Assembly: GCF_002836595.1 (NCBI RefSeq)
Contig: NZ_PJBB01000003.1
Location: 1,363,001 to 1,427,000 of the forward strand
DNA: 64,000 nt
Direction of reading: 5' to 3'
Source of the DNA: Tenacibaculum sp. Bg11-29
GTDB taxonomy: Bacteria > Bacteroidota > Bacteroidia > Flavobacteriales > Flavobacteriaceae
In this document: positions 38,571 to 46,997 of the stretch, in pieces
How the letters are laid out: each line of letters begins with the position of its first letter
Numbering within the stretch: the first letter of the stretch is position 1
The notes under the pieces: generated by a model
Databases searched by the model: none
What the model was told of the DNA's origin: nothing
Seen by the model: only the letters and a program-made list of their open reading frames with translations
Translations under genes and position numbers: made by a program

Positions 38571-38634
38571 TTTTTAATTACTGTTTTTGCTATAAAAAAG
38601 CAAAATAAGAGCTAAACATTTTATGAAATTTTAA

Positions 38635-38674
38635 AAAAAACCTTGCTGTCTTTTAAAAGGCAGCAAGGTTTTTT
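38635..38674 (+). terminator. Terminator of the rpsP-rimM transcript
   Basis: AAAAAACCTTGCTG and CAGCAAGGTTTTTT form a strong stem around a 12-base centre that can itself pair through CTTTT and AAAAG. A T run follows. It lies 65 bases after rimM. Confidence 0.9.
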
Positions 38675-38689
38675 CATACACCGGGGGGA

Positions 38690-39120
38690 TAGTTTAGTTA
38701 GTTATACCTAAATATATAAAGATAAATTACATTAGGAGTCCGAAAACTTCTGAATTGGACGATTCTGAACTGATTTATTTTGGTGTTTTTTAGGAGCTTA
38801 CGTTATTTTTTTGAATTCCCTATAATTTATTATATTTTAGATAAACCTTAATTGTGTGCCTTTTTTCATAGAAAAGATGTCGTGTTAATTTATTGTTTGT
38901 TGTTCTTTTAAGGTTGGTTGAAATCCAGTGTTTTACCTATTTTTTAAGAAAGTAATTTTTTAAAAAGTTTCAGTTTTTTCAATTGAAGTTGTTTTTGTAG
39001 CTGAAAAGAAAAGTCACTTCCTTGTGTATTTCCAGTAATTAGTTGTTTGCTTTCTTAATATACCAAATAAAGATAAAAGAAAAATGTATTTTTACAAACC
39101 TTAATTTATAGCGTAAAAAA
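38690..39120. other. Long AT-rich intergenic region with no feature seen
   Basis: About 430 bp separate the rimM terminator from the next gene. No reading frame of note, no exact TAnnTTTG motif and no strong hairpin is visible. The promoter of the following gene must lie here. The best approximation is TGTATTTTTAC at 39084-39094. Confidence 0.35.
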
Positions 39121-39711
39121 ATGAGTTTATTACAAGAGTTGGAAGATAGAAGTGGAAATCAATGCGAGCTATGTGCTTCAAAAGATAATTTATCAATTTA
39201 TGAAGTTAAACCGATGCCAATTAGTGGTGTTGACGGAAGCTTATTAGCTTGTGATACTTGTGTTGAGCAAATTGAAGATGTAGAAAAAACAGAAGTTAAT
39301 CACTGGCGTTGTTTAAATGATAGTATGTGGAGTGAGTACAGAGCTGTAAAGGTTGTTGCTTGGAGAATGTTATCTAGACTTCGTAAAGAAGGTTGGCCGC
39401 AAGATTTATTAGACATGATGTATTTAGAAGATGATGATTTACGTTTTGCTAAAGAAAGTGGAGATCATTTAGATGAAAGTGAAAAAATAATTCACAGAGA
39501 TGCTAACGGAGCTATTTTACAGGCTGGAGATTCTGTAGTGTTAATTAAAGATTTAAAAGTAAAAGGATCAAGTATGGTTGCTAAGCAAGGTACTGCAGTT
39601 CGTAGAATTTCTTTAGATCATGAAAATGCTAATTATATTGAAGGTAAGGTAGGGCCTACTCAAATTGTAATTATTACAGATTACGTGAAGAAAATGGCAG
39701 AAAAAGAGTAG
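39121..39711 (+). CDS. PhnA-domain zinc-ribbon protein
   Basis: The 196-residue protein starts with a zinc ribbon: two CxxC pairs, CELC (about 15-18) and CDTC (about 44-47). The middle is helical (SRLRKEGWPQDLLDMMYLED). The C-terminal PhnA domain carries GDSVVLIKDLKVKGSSMVAK and QGTAVRRISLDHENANYIEG. Despite the name, PhnA-domain proteins do not all act in phosphonate use, and no phosphonate genes are near. The role here is unknown, probably cytoplasmic. Confidence 0.85.
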   Translation: MSLLQELEDRSGNQCELCASKDNLSIYEVKPMPISGVDGSLLACDTCVEQIEDVEKTEVNHWRCLNDSMWSEYRAVKVVAWRMLSRLRKEGWPQDLLDMMYLEDDDLRFAKESGDHLDESEKIIHRDANGAILQAGDSVVLIKDLKVKGSSMVAKQGTAVRRISLDHENANYIEGKVGPTQIVIITDYVKKMAEKE

Positions 39712-39793
39712 TGATTTATCTAAAAAGGTTAAGAAACTTAGATAAAGAAAAATATCATTTAAAGTGATTTTATATCACTATTTTTAATAATAT

Positions 39794-39828
39794 AAAAAGG
39801 TCAAAGTATTAAATACTTTGACCTTTTT
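39794..39828. terminator. Terminator after the PhnA-type gene
   Basis: Arms AAAAAGGTCAAAGTATT and AATACTTTGACCTTTTT are perfectly complementary over 17 bases and bordered by A and T runs. It works for the plus-strand gene and also backs up the terminator of the convergent minus-strand gene. Confidence 0.85.
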
Positions 39829-39834
39829 GCAACT

Positions 39835-39865
39835 ATAATACTGAAAAATTATTTTTCAGTATTAT
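39835..39865. terminator. Terminator overlapping the end of the NdpA-type gene
   Basis: ATAATACTGAAAAA and TTTTTCAGTATTAT form a perfect 14-bp stem with a 3-base loop. It spans the stop codon of the minus-strand gene that ends at 39849. Confidence 0.75.
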
Positions 39866-40898
39866 AAAATACTTTATAATACTTCATTTTTTTATCTTCA
39901 TCATATCCTTGCTCTAAGTAGTCAGAAGAGGCATCAGGAGCATCTACATCAATTTTAATTTGAATATTTGTGTCAAGTTTAATTTCTGTTTTAAACTTGC
40001 TTTTTTCTTTTTTTAGTACAGCATCTGATACTTCAAAATTATTTCGGATTAAAACATCGTTTAAACCTTCAAAATGTTTTTTGTAATCTTCAAACATTCC
40101 TTGGTGTTTTTCATCCTCAAAAACTTCTTCTTTAAAACCATGATAATCTACACTTTCATTTTCTTTAAAGTAATCAACAGTGTTTGCTAAAAAGTTACTT
40201 TGTTCTTGTTTTCCAAACTCAGGTTTAATAATTTCTTCAGAGAAATCTTTACACATCTCTAAATAGTTTTGCGTATGCAAATTACGATCGTCAGCAAATT
40301 TAGCGTTTAAAAAATTCTTAATCCAATATTGCGCATCGTATTGGTTATTATCTACAGATAGTATTACAGTTCCCTCAGTATCTGACGAATTTACAATTAA
40401 ACAACCTTTATCTAATTTTTTAGTAGAAATTCCTTTTTGAACTACTACATCAAAACTATCCTCATCTAAGTATGTTTGAAGAAAATCAACTTTACTTTCA
40501 ATCTTAAAAATACCAACGGCCTCTGTTAATACATCTTTGTATTCAATACCTTCAAAATAAACAATAAGTACATCGCCTGTTTTTATATTGGCAGAATTCG
40601 ATTGCTCATATAAATGATTTACAATGTTTTTAGAATGCTCGATAAATGTATTTTCGTCTTCAAAAATATCAGAAGTATACTTGTTAATTTCGTTTAAACG
40701 AACATCAGCATGATGGTTGAAACGATAACTTTGAGTAACTGTTCCAAAGTTTTTTAATAAAAAAGGCATTAATAATTCGTAGCTTTCTTCATCAAAACGA
40801 ACTAAGCTTTCAGAGAAAGCATTTTGTCCGCTATTATATTTATTAGCAACTTTATGAATAATACATTTGCTGATTTCTGCACGTGTTCTTTTAATCAT
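39849..40898 (-). CDS. Nucleoid-associated protein, NdpA (YejK) family
   Basis: The 349-residue protein matches the NdpA/YejK family: ISKCIIHKVANKYNSG at the N-terminus, FFxxHI-type strands replaced by VLIVYFEGIEYKDVLTEAVG, the segment GCLIVNSSDTEGTVILSVD, and YWIKNFLNAKF followed by an acidic helical tail. E. coli YejK binds the nucleoid and topoisomerase IV. An exact minus-strand -7 element lies 20 bases upstream (40918-40925). It lies downstream of rnhB on the same strand, with a 33-base gap. Confidence 0.85.
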   Translation of the reverse strand: MIKRTRAEISKCIIHKVANKYNSGQNAFSESLVRFDEESYELLMPFLLKNFGTVTQSYRFNHHADVRLNEINKYTSDIFEDENTFIEHSKNIVNHLYEQSNSANIKTGDVLIVYFEGIEYKDVLTEAVGIFKIESKVDFLQTYLDEDSFDVVVQKGISTKKLDKGCLIVNSSDTEGTVILSVDNNQYDAQYWIKNFLNAKFADDRNLHTQNYLEMCKDFSEEIIKPEFGKQEQSNFLANTVDYFKENESVDYHGFKEEVFEDEKHQGMFEDYKKHFEGLNDVLIRNNFEVSDAVLKKEKSKFKTEIKLDTNIQIKIDVDAPDASSDYLEQGYDEDKKMKYYKVFYNTEK

Positions 40899-40917
40899 TT
40901 TCTAAAATATTGGAAGA

Positions 40918-40925
40918 CAAAAATA
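40918..40925 (-). promoter_or_regulatory. -7 promoter element for the NdpA-type gene
   Basis: On the minus strand this reads TATTTTTG, an exact TAnnTTTG match, with the start codon 20 bases downstream. It sits in the 33-bp gap after rnhB, so the gene can be transcribed separately. Confidence 0.5.
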
Positions 40926-40931
40926 GAGAAA

Positions 40932-41531
40932 CTAAAGTTTTAATTTAAATTGTTCTGGAAGTAATTTAAAAGTCTTGCGATGATACGGAGTTATACCAAA
41001 TTCTCGAATAGCATTTCTGTGTTCTTTGGTAGGATAGCCTTTATTCTTTTTCCAGTTATATTGAGGGTATTCTTTATGAATTTTCTCCATGTACTCATCT
41101 CTATATGTTTTTGCTAAAACGGATGCAGCTGCAATACTCATGTATTTGGCATCACCTTTTACAATAGTTTCGTGAGGTGTTTCCTTGTAAGGTTTAAATT
41201 TATTGCCATCAACAATAATAAATTTAGGTTGTATAGAAAGTTGTTCAATAGCCCGATGCATGCCAGTTATTGAGGCTTGTAAAACATTTATCTCGTCAAC
41301 TTCTTCATGGTTTACAAAGGCAACACCATAGGCTAAGGCATGTTCTTCGATATATGGGCGTAATTCTTGACGTTTTTTTTCTGAAAGCTGTTTAGAATCA
41401 TTTAATAAATCATGCTTAAAGTTTTTAGGTAAAATAACAGCAGCAGCGACTACTGGGCCAGATAAACAACCTCTGCCTGCTTCGTCAGTTCCTGCTTCTA
41501 ATACACATCCACTATAGTTAAATTTCAACAT
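40932..41531 (-). CDS. rnhB: Ribonuclease HII
   Basis: The 199-residue protein has the RNase HII core: [20 protein letters not shown] with the catalytic Asp-Glu pair at about residues 16-17, [30 protein letters not shown] (third Asp) and [13 protein letters not shown] (fourth carboxylate). The GRG loop recognises the RNA-DNA junction. It removes ribonucleotides from DNA and RNA-DNA hybrids. Length is normal for the family. Confidence 0.96.
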   Translation of the reverse strand: MLKFNYSGCVLEAGTDEAGRGCLSGPVVAAAVILPKNFKHDLLNDSKQLSEKKRQELRPYIEEHALAYGVAFVNHEEVDEINVLQASITGMHRAIEQLSIQPKFIIVDGNKFKPYKETPHETIVKGDAKYMSIAAASVLAKTYRDEYMEKIHKEYPQYNWKKNKGYPTKEHRNAIREFGITPYHRKTFKLLPEQFKLKL

Positions 41532-41667
41532 TTTACAAATTAACAGTTTTCATAGAAATTATTCATAGTTTTTTTGAGAAATAAGAAAGCGATGTTAAAT
41601 AGAACTGATTATATACTTTAACATAGGTTTATATTGGTTTGGTCGTATCGGTTTCGTTTAATTATTT

Positions 41668-41675
41668 TACTTTTG
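41668..41675 (+). promoter_or_regulatory. -7 element TACTTTTG directly before the porin start codon
   Basis: This exact TAnnTTTG match ends 5 bases before the ATG at 41681. Transcription from it would begin at or next to the start codon, giving a leaderless or nearly leaderless mRNA. No -33 box at the normal spacing is clear. Confidence 0.5.
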
Positions 41676-41680
41676 TAACC

Positions 41681-43645
41681 ATGAAGAAAAGTTTTTTAGT
41701 GTTTTTTTGTTTGATAAGTATTCAAACACTTTTTTCTCAAATAAGACAATTAGATAGCGGGTTTGGGAATTTTAATAGAGGTGGTTTGAATCAAGGTTTA
41801 GATTCGATATCTGATAATGAAATTAATGTAAAACTTAGTGGAAAAACAAAGTATACTGATTATAAAATAATATCATTTAAAAATGATACTACAATTGTTG
41901 ATACTACGCTTACTTTAAAAAAACATTATAAGTTTAATTTTTTAAGAAAAGATAATTTTGAACTATTACCGTTTCATAACCAAGGGCAAACATTTAATAA
42001 CTTAGGTTACGATTTTAGTAATATACCTCAGTTTCCTGATATTGGATTTCGAGCAAAACAATTTGGTTTTTTTGAAATTGAGGATATAGATTATTATCAT
42101 GTACCTACACCAACAACAGAAGCTTTTTATAGAACAGGTTTAGAGCAAGGACAAGCTTTAGATATTTTATTTACAACAAATTTTTCGAAAAGATTTAATG
42201 TGGGGCTTTCTTATAAAGGACTTCGTTCATTAGGTGCTTACAGGCGTTCATTAGCGAGTTCAGGTAACTTTAGAATGAGTTTTAGGTATGAAAGTCCAAA
42301 GGGGCAATATGAGATAAGAGGTCAGGCAGTGAATCAAGATTTTTTAAATCAAGAAAACGGAGGGTTAACAGACGATTCTTTAATCGCTTTTCTTAATGAT
42401 GATCCTAATTTTAGTGGAAACAGAGGTCGATTGGATATTAATTTAAATGATGCAGAGAATACTCTTGATGGAAAAAGATTGTATTTTGAGCATACTTTTA
42501 AACTAGTGTCAGTAAAAGATAGTTTGCATACTAAAGATTTCTCAAACCTCAAACTAGGTCACTCTTTTACAAGAGATTCTAAATCTTATCGTTTTACCGA
42601 AACAGCAGGAACAACAGCTGTTTTTGGAGCAGCGAATTTTACAGGAGCAGTAAATAATAAAACAGATTTCTTATTATATAATAATCAGGTATTTTTAGAT
42701 TTTAATTCGAAATATGTATTAGGTAAATTTAGAGTAAAGACGGGATATACTACTTATAATTATGGATATGAAAACTTACAAAATAGTTTAGTAGGTATAA
42801 CAAAAAATAAGCTAAAAGGTAGCGCTGTTTCGTTTGGAGCAGATTGGAATGGGAAAATAAAAAACTTTTATATAAATGCATCAGCAAATATAACACCTGG
42901 TAGCGGGAGGTTATCTGGAAACAATATTAAGGCAGAAGCTTTTTATAAAAAAGATAGTTTATTTACGGTGAAAGCTCGATTAGAGATTAACAATAAATCA
43001 CCAAATTTTAATTTTTTACTACATCAAAGTAATTACAATACCTATAATTGGGAAAATGATTTTGCATCAATAGGAACTAGAAACTTAGGAGGAGTTATAG
43101 AGTCTAAATGGGGAAATGCATCAGTAGATATTACAAATATTAATAATTACACGTATTTTGATACTAATAGTTTACCGAAACAATTTTCAGGAAGTGTTAA
43201 TTACTTAAAAGCAAAAATGTCAAAAGAATTTACTTTTGGGAAGTTTGCATTAGATAATACATTGATGTACCAAAAAGTAGCGAGTGGGAATAGTGTTTTT
43301 AGAGTGCCAGAATTTGTAACAAGAAATACATTGTATTATTCTGATAGCTGGTTTAAAGGAGATCCATTATTTGTACAAATAGGGGCTACGTTTAATTATT
43401 TTTCAAAGTATAAAGCGAATGCTTACAATCCGTTATTAGCAGAATTTAGATTGCAAAACGATACGGAAGTTGGTTATCCAACCATTGATTTGTTTTTCAA
43501 CGCAAGAGTGCGTAGAACACGTATCTACTTTAAAGCAGATAACGTGAGTTCTTTTTTCTTGAAAAAGAATTATTTATCGGCACCTAATTACCCTTATAGA
43601 GATTTTGTAATTCGTTTTGGAATTGTTTGGAACTGGTTTATATAG
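41681..43645 (+). CDS. Putative outer-membrane beta-barrel porin
   Basis: The start at 41681 gives a clean signal peptide (MKKSFLVFFCLISIQTLF, cut before SQIRQ). A longer frame from 41639 would put 14 unlikely residues before it. The 654-residue protein has a soluble N-terminal region and then alternating strands over most of its length (FNVGLSYKGLRSLGAY, YEIRGQAVNQDFLN), ending with RDFVIRFGIVWNWFI, an outer-membrane-type last strand. This fits the putative porin family of Bacteroidota (Porin_10). Substrate unknown. Confidence 0.85.
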   Translation: MKKSFLVFFCLISIQTLFSQIRQLDSGFGNFNRGGLNQGLDSISDNEINVKLSGKTKYTDYKIISFKNDTTIVDTTLTLKKHYKFNFLRKDNFELLPFHNQGQTFNNLGYDFSNIPQFPDIGFRAKQFGFFEIEDIDYYHVPTPTTEAFYRTGLEQGQALDILFTTNFSKRFNVGLSYKGLRSLGAYRRSLASSGNFRMSFRYESPKGQYEIRGQAVNQDFLNQENGGLTDDSLIAFLNDDPNFSGNRGRLDINLNDAENTLDGKRLYFEHTFKLVSVKDSLHTKDFSNLKLGHSFTRDSKSYRFTETAGTTAVFGAANFTGAVNNKTDFLLYNNQVFLDFNSKYVLGKFRVKTGYTTYNYGYENLQNSLVGITKNKLKGSAVSFGADWNGKIKNFYINASANITPGSGRLSGNNIKAEAFYKKDSLFTVKARLEINNKSPNFNFLLHQSNYNTYNWENDFASIGTRNLGGVIESKWGNASVDITNINNYTYFDTNSLPKQFSGSVNYLKAKMSKEFTFGKFALDNTLMYQKVASGNSVFRVPEFVTRNTLYYSDSWFKGDPLFVQIGATFNYFSKYKANAYNPLLAEFRLQNDTEVGYPTIDLFFNARVRRTRIYFKADNVSSFFLKKNYLSAPNYPYRDFVIRFGIVWNWFI

Positions 43646-43682
43646 TACAACGTGATAAATAATATATAATTCATTTGTAGGT

Positions 43683-43937
43683 ATGAAACAGCAATTAAGA
43701 CAAAGCTGGAAACTATTTCTAATAGCTAGTTTAACATTAGGGTTAGCGCCTTTTACACCACCACATATTGTTGGTAAGTTAAACTGGATTCTTGGAGGCG
43801 GTGCCTTTTCGGGAGAACTGGCAATGCAATTTAAAGATTGGTTTGATGTTTTATTACACGGAAGCCCTTGGATTCTTTTAGTAATTTCTATTGTGTTAAA
43901 TCTTTCTGCATTATTGACAAAAGATGATTTGGTATAG
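43683..43937 (+). CDS. Small conserved membrane protein (84 aa)
   Basis: The protein has a basic start (MKQQLRQSWK) and two hydrophobic segments (LFLIASLTLGLAPFTPP and SPWILLVISIVLNLSALL) joined by a loop with HIVGKLNWILGGGAFSG and FKDWFDVLLHG. Similar short proteins are widespread in Flavobacteriaceae. Some databases label them as transporter-related, which I cannot support from the sequence. It is probably an inner-membrane protein of unknown role. Confidence 0.75.
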   Translation: MKQQLRQSWKLFLIASLTLGLAPFTPPHIVGKLNWILGGGAFSGELAMQFKDWFDVLLHGSPWILLVISIVLNLSALLTKDDLV

Positions 43938-43958
43938 AATTTTCTTTTTTATCGATAA

Positions 43959-44322
43959 TTATAAACTTTTATAGACAACTTCAGCATTAGAGGCGCCTAA
44001 TAATTTTAAATTACTAGCGTTTAGTTTTAATGCATTTTCAAAGGCATGAATTAATAGTTTTTTACCAATAAATTCGGGAAGTACAAATAGTATTTCTAAT
44101 TAAAGAGATTGTTTTATAGGTTGATTTAGTATATGGAATCTTACAGTTTCGTGGTTCTGAATAAATTTGTATACGAACAGTTTTTTAATCATTTTAGGGG
44201 TAACAGTTAAATCATTACTTTAACGATCAATTAGTTCGTTAGAACACCCCTAATAGCCTTTAGATTTTAATGCAATATTGGTTAGTAATTCAGAATCTTC
44301 TATAAGTTACTTTCGTTATCAT
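43959..44322 (-). pseudogene. Decayed GNAT-family acetyltransferase gene
   Basis: Read on the minus strand, the stretch gives MITKVT, then after a one-base shift IEDSELLTNIALKSKGY, stop, GCSNELIDR, stop, SNDLTVTPKMIKKLFVYKF and, after a third stop, LEILFVLPEFIGKKLLIHAF and ENALKLNASNLKLLGASNAE. This follows a GNAT N-acetyltransferase from end to end; the first two stops stand where Trp is expected (GYWGYS, RWSN). A frameshift, three internal stops and a shortened C-terminus show it is dead. Confidence 0.75.
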
Positions 44323-44330
44323 AAAAAAGA

Positions 44331-44357
44331 AAGCCTCACTTTTAAAAAGTGAGGCTT
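44331..44357. terminator. Terminator of the NhaC-type antiporter gene
   Basis: AAGCCTCACTTTT and AAAAGTGAGGCTT form a perfect 13-bp stem with one base between. It is placed 5 bases beyond the stop codon of the minus-strand gene, with a T run on the minus strand. Confidence 0.85.
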
Positions 44358-44361
44358 GATA

Positions 44362-45846
44362 TTATTTTTTTGAAATTTCTCTAATTTTAAATCTAAATGC
44401 TGCGAATAATAAAGTCATAAATGGACTTAACCAATTGAACATTGCGTAAAAAGCATAATCTATAACAGGTACACCTAGTACTCCTGAATGATATGCACCA
44501 CAGGTATTCCAAGGAATTAAAACAGATGTTACTGTTCCTGAATCTTCTAAAGTTCTACTTAAATTCTCTGGAGCTAAGTTTTTATCTTTATATGCTTTTG
44601 CATACATTTTACCAGGAATCACAATTGCTAGGTATTGGTCTGAAGCTGTAAAATTTAATCCAATACAGGTTACTACAGTGCTTGCAAATAAACCAAATAT
44701 AGAATCAAACAAACTTAACATAAAACTACTTATTCTTGCTAATGCACCAATAGCATCCATGATTCCACCAAAAACCATTGCTAATAAAATTAACCATACA
44801 GTTCCAAGCATTTTTTTCATACCTCCAGCAGTAAATAAGTCTTTTAAAACTTCATTATCAGTAGGAACAGAGGTTTCTACTGTTATTGCTTGCATAACAC
44901 CTTTATATGCTGAGTTAAAATCTAAAACTTTTACACCAGCAATTTGTGCTACTACGTTTGGTTGAAAAATTAAAGCGAAAACTCCTGCTAAAAGAGTTCC
45001 TCCTAATAAGGCAATTAGAGGTGGTGTTTTTTTTATTATTAAAACAATTACTAAGGCAGGTACTAAAAATAACCAAGGCGTAATGTTAAAAGCTTTATCA
45101 ATATCAATAAGTATACTTTGTGTGTTGGCTTCACCTGTAGTTGTTTGTGAGAAACCTAAGATTATAAAAAATAACATGGTAACTGCAAAAGTAGGAATTG
45201 TAGTATATGTCATGTAGCGTATGTGAGTAAATAAATCTGTACCAGCCATTGCAGGTGCAAGGTTTGTTGTGTCAGACATTGGAGACATTTTATCTCCAAA
45301 ATAAGCACCAGATAAAACAGCTCCAGCAGTCATCCCTAATGAAATTCCTAAAGCTTCTCCAATACCAATTAATGCAATACCTACCGTTGCAGAAGTAGTC
45401 CAAGAACTTCCTGTAGCAATAGATATTATAGCACAAATAATTAAACAAGCTGCTAAAAAGATGGTTGGGTTTAAAATTTGTAATCCGTAATAAATCATAG
45501 AAGGAATAATACCACTAATTAACCAAGTACCAGCTAAAGAGCCAACCATTAGTAATATTAAAATGGCTCCCGCAGTTGATTTTATATTCTCAGCAACTTC
45601 TTCCATCATTCGTTCGTAAGAAACTTTATTTTTAAAGCCTACAATTGCAGCAACAGCACCTCCTAACAATAAAATAAATTGATTACTACCACTTAGTGCA
45701 TCATCTCCGTATACAAAAACATTATAAGCTAGCATTGTTATTAAGGCAAATACAGGAATTAAAGCTTCCCAAATATTTAACTCCTTATTCTCAATAATTT
45801 TTTGATCATCTATCTTAATTTCAGAGATGTTTTTTTCGTCTTGCAT
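44362..45846 (-). CDS. Na+/H+ antiporter, NhaC family
   Basis: The 494-residue protein has about 11-12 membrane segments. NhaC-type signature regions include IATGSSWTTSATVGIALIGI and LSGAYFGDKMSPMSDTTNLA, and a second half repeat has TASDQYLAIVIPGKMYAKAY and SVLIPWNTCGAYHSGVLGVP. It exchanges sodium for protons in the inner membrane, and such proteins are common in marine bacteria. A soluble N-terminal tail of about 25 residues precedes the first membrane segment. It is a single-gene transcript. Confidence 0.9.
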   Translation of the reverse strand: MQDEKNISEIKIDDQKIIENKELNIWEALIPVFALITMLAYNVFVYGDDALSGSNQFILLLGGAVAAIVGFKNKVSYERMMEEVAENIKSTAGAILILLMVGSLAGTWLISGIIPSMIYYGLQILNPTIFLAACLIICAIISIATGSSWTTSATVGIALIGIGEALGISLGMTAGAVLSGAYFGDKMSPMSDTTNLAPAMAGTDLFTHIRYMTYTTIPTFAVTMLFFIILGFSQTTTGEANTQSILIDIDKAFNITPWLFLVPALVIVLIIKKTPPLIALLGGTLLAGVFALIFQPNVVAQIAGVKVLDFNSAYKGVMQAITVETSVPTDNEVLKDLFTAGGMKKMLGTVWLILLAMVFGGIMDAIGALARISSFMLSLFDSIFGLFASTVVTCIGLNFTASDQYLAIVIPGKMYAKAYKDKNLAPENLSRTLEDSGTVTSVLIPWNTCGAYHSGVLGVPVIDYAFYAMFNWLSPFMTLLFAAFRFKIREISKK

Positions 45847-45913
45847 TATGTAGTATTTTTCGGTTTGTAATGTTACGATTTTGTATAGGATTATACAAGT
45901 AGAAACTGTTTAG

Positions 45914-45921
45914 TACTTTTG
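45914..45921 (+). promoter_or_regulatory. -7 element TACTTTTG directly before the next start codon
   Basis: An exact TAnnTTTG match ends 6 bases before the ATG at 45928, the same octamer and almost the same distance as ahead of the porin gene. It predicts a leaderless transcript. Confidence 0.5.
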
Positions 45922-45927
45922 TTGTCT

Positions 45928-46950
45928 ATGGATTCATTAACTCAAATTGTTTTAGGGGCTGCTTGTGGTGAGATAGTGCTCGGAAAAAAGATTGGAAACA
46001 AAGCTTTATTGTTTGGTGCAATAGGTGGTACTATACCTGATTTAGACGTGTTTATTGGTAGTTTATTGTATGGAAATGAAATTGATGCAATGGCTTTTCA
46101 TCGTGGGTTTATGCATGCTATTCTATTTGCTATTTTAGGATCTTTTCTTTTTGGATGGATCACTTTTAAACTTTATAATAGCAAAAAACGTAAAGGAACA
46201 ACAACGCTAAGAGATTGGATTTGGCTTTATTTTTTATCCATATTCACACATCCTATTTTAGATAGTTTTACACCTTATGGCACACAATTGTTTTTGCCAT
46301 TTTCTGATTATAGAGTTGCTTTTAACAACATTTCGGTAGTAGATCCTTTATACACACTACCTTTTTTAGTTTGCTTAGTCATAGCGATGTTTTATAAAAG
46401 ACAACAAACAAGAAGAAGCACTTGGGTAAAAGCAGGGGTTTATATTAGTTCTGCTTACATGTTATTTACTATAGGAAACAAAATTTATGTAGATGCTGTT
46501 TTTAAAAAATCATTTGACAAAGGAAATATATCTTATAGTCGGTTCTCTACCCAGCCAACAATAATGAATAATATTTTATGGTATGGAATTGCTGAAACTG
46601 AAAACGATTATAAAGTAGGTTTCTATTCTTTGCTTGATTCTAAAGCTGAATTAGATACTATTTTAACAATTCCTAAAAGACGTGATTTATTAGATGTTAC
46701 TCATGCTGATATAAAAACGTTAACATGGTTTAGTAATGGCTATTATAACTTGATGCCGATGGATAGTTCAAAGAATATTCAGTATTTAGATTTACGTTAC
46801 CCTTTATTAAATCCAAAAGGTATAGGAAGTTCTATATTTCGTTTTGAATTAAAAAAGGATGAGAATCGTTGGGATATGGCTCCATTTTCTGGTAATCGTC
46901 CCTCAAAAGAAGATTTAAAAGCATTTTCAAAGCGATTTTGGGGAATTTAA
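45928..46950 (+). CDS. Membrane-bound metal-dependent hydrolase, YdjM/DUF457 family
   Basis: The start at 45928 gives MDSLTQIVLGAACGEIVLGK, the standard opening of this family. An upstream TTG (45919) is inside the promoter element. The 340-residue protein has GGTIPDLDVFIGSLLYG, FHRGFMHAILFAIL and FTHPILDSFTPYGTQLFLPF, which supply conserved Asp and His residues for a metal site. Several membrane segments follow, then a soluble C-terminal domain. The cellular role is not known. Confidence 0.88.
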   Translation: MDSLTQIVLGAACGEIVLGKKIGNKALLFGAIGGTIPDLDVFIGSLLYGNEIDAMAFHRGFMHAILFAILGSFLFGWITFKLYNSKKRKGTTTLRDWIWLYFLSIFTHPILDSFTPYGTQLFLPFSDYRVAFNNISVVDPLYTLPFLVCLVIAMFYKRQQTRRSTWVKAGVYISSAYMLFTIGNKIYVDAVFKKSFDKGNISYSRFSTQPTIMNNILWYGIAETENDYKVGFYSLLDSKAELDTILTIPKRRDLLDVTHADIKTLTWFSNGYYNLMPMDSSKNIQYLDLRYPLLNPKGIGSSIFRFELKKDENRWDMAPFSGNRPSKEDLKAFSKRFWGI

Positions 46951-46997
46951 TGAATTCCCCAAGGCTTTTTATTGAGTGTAAGTGGTGATACATTCTC

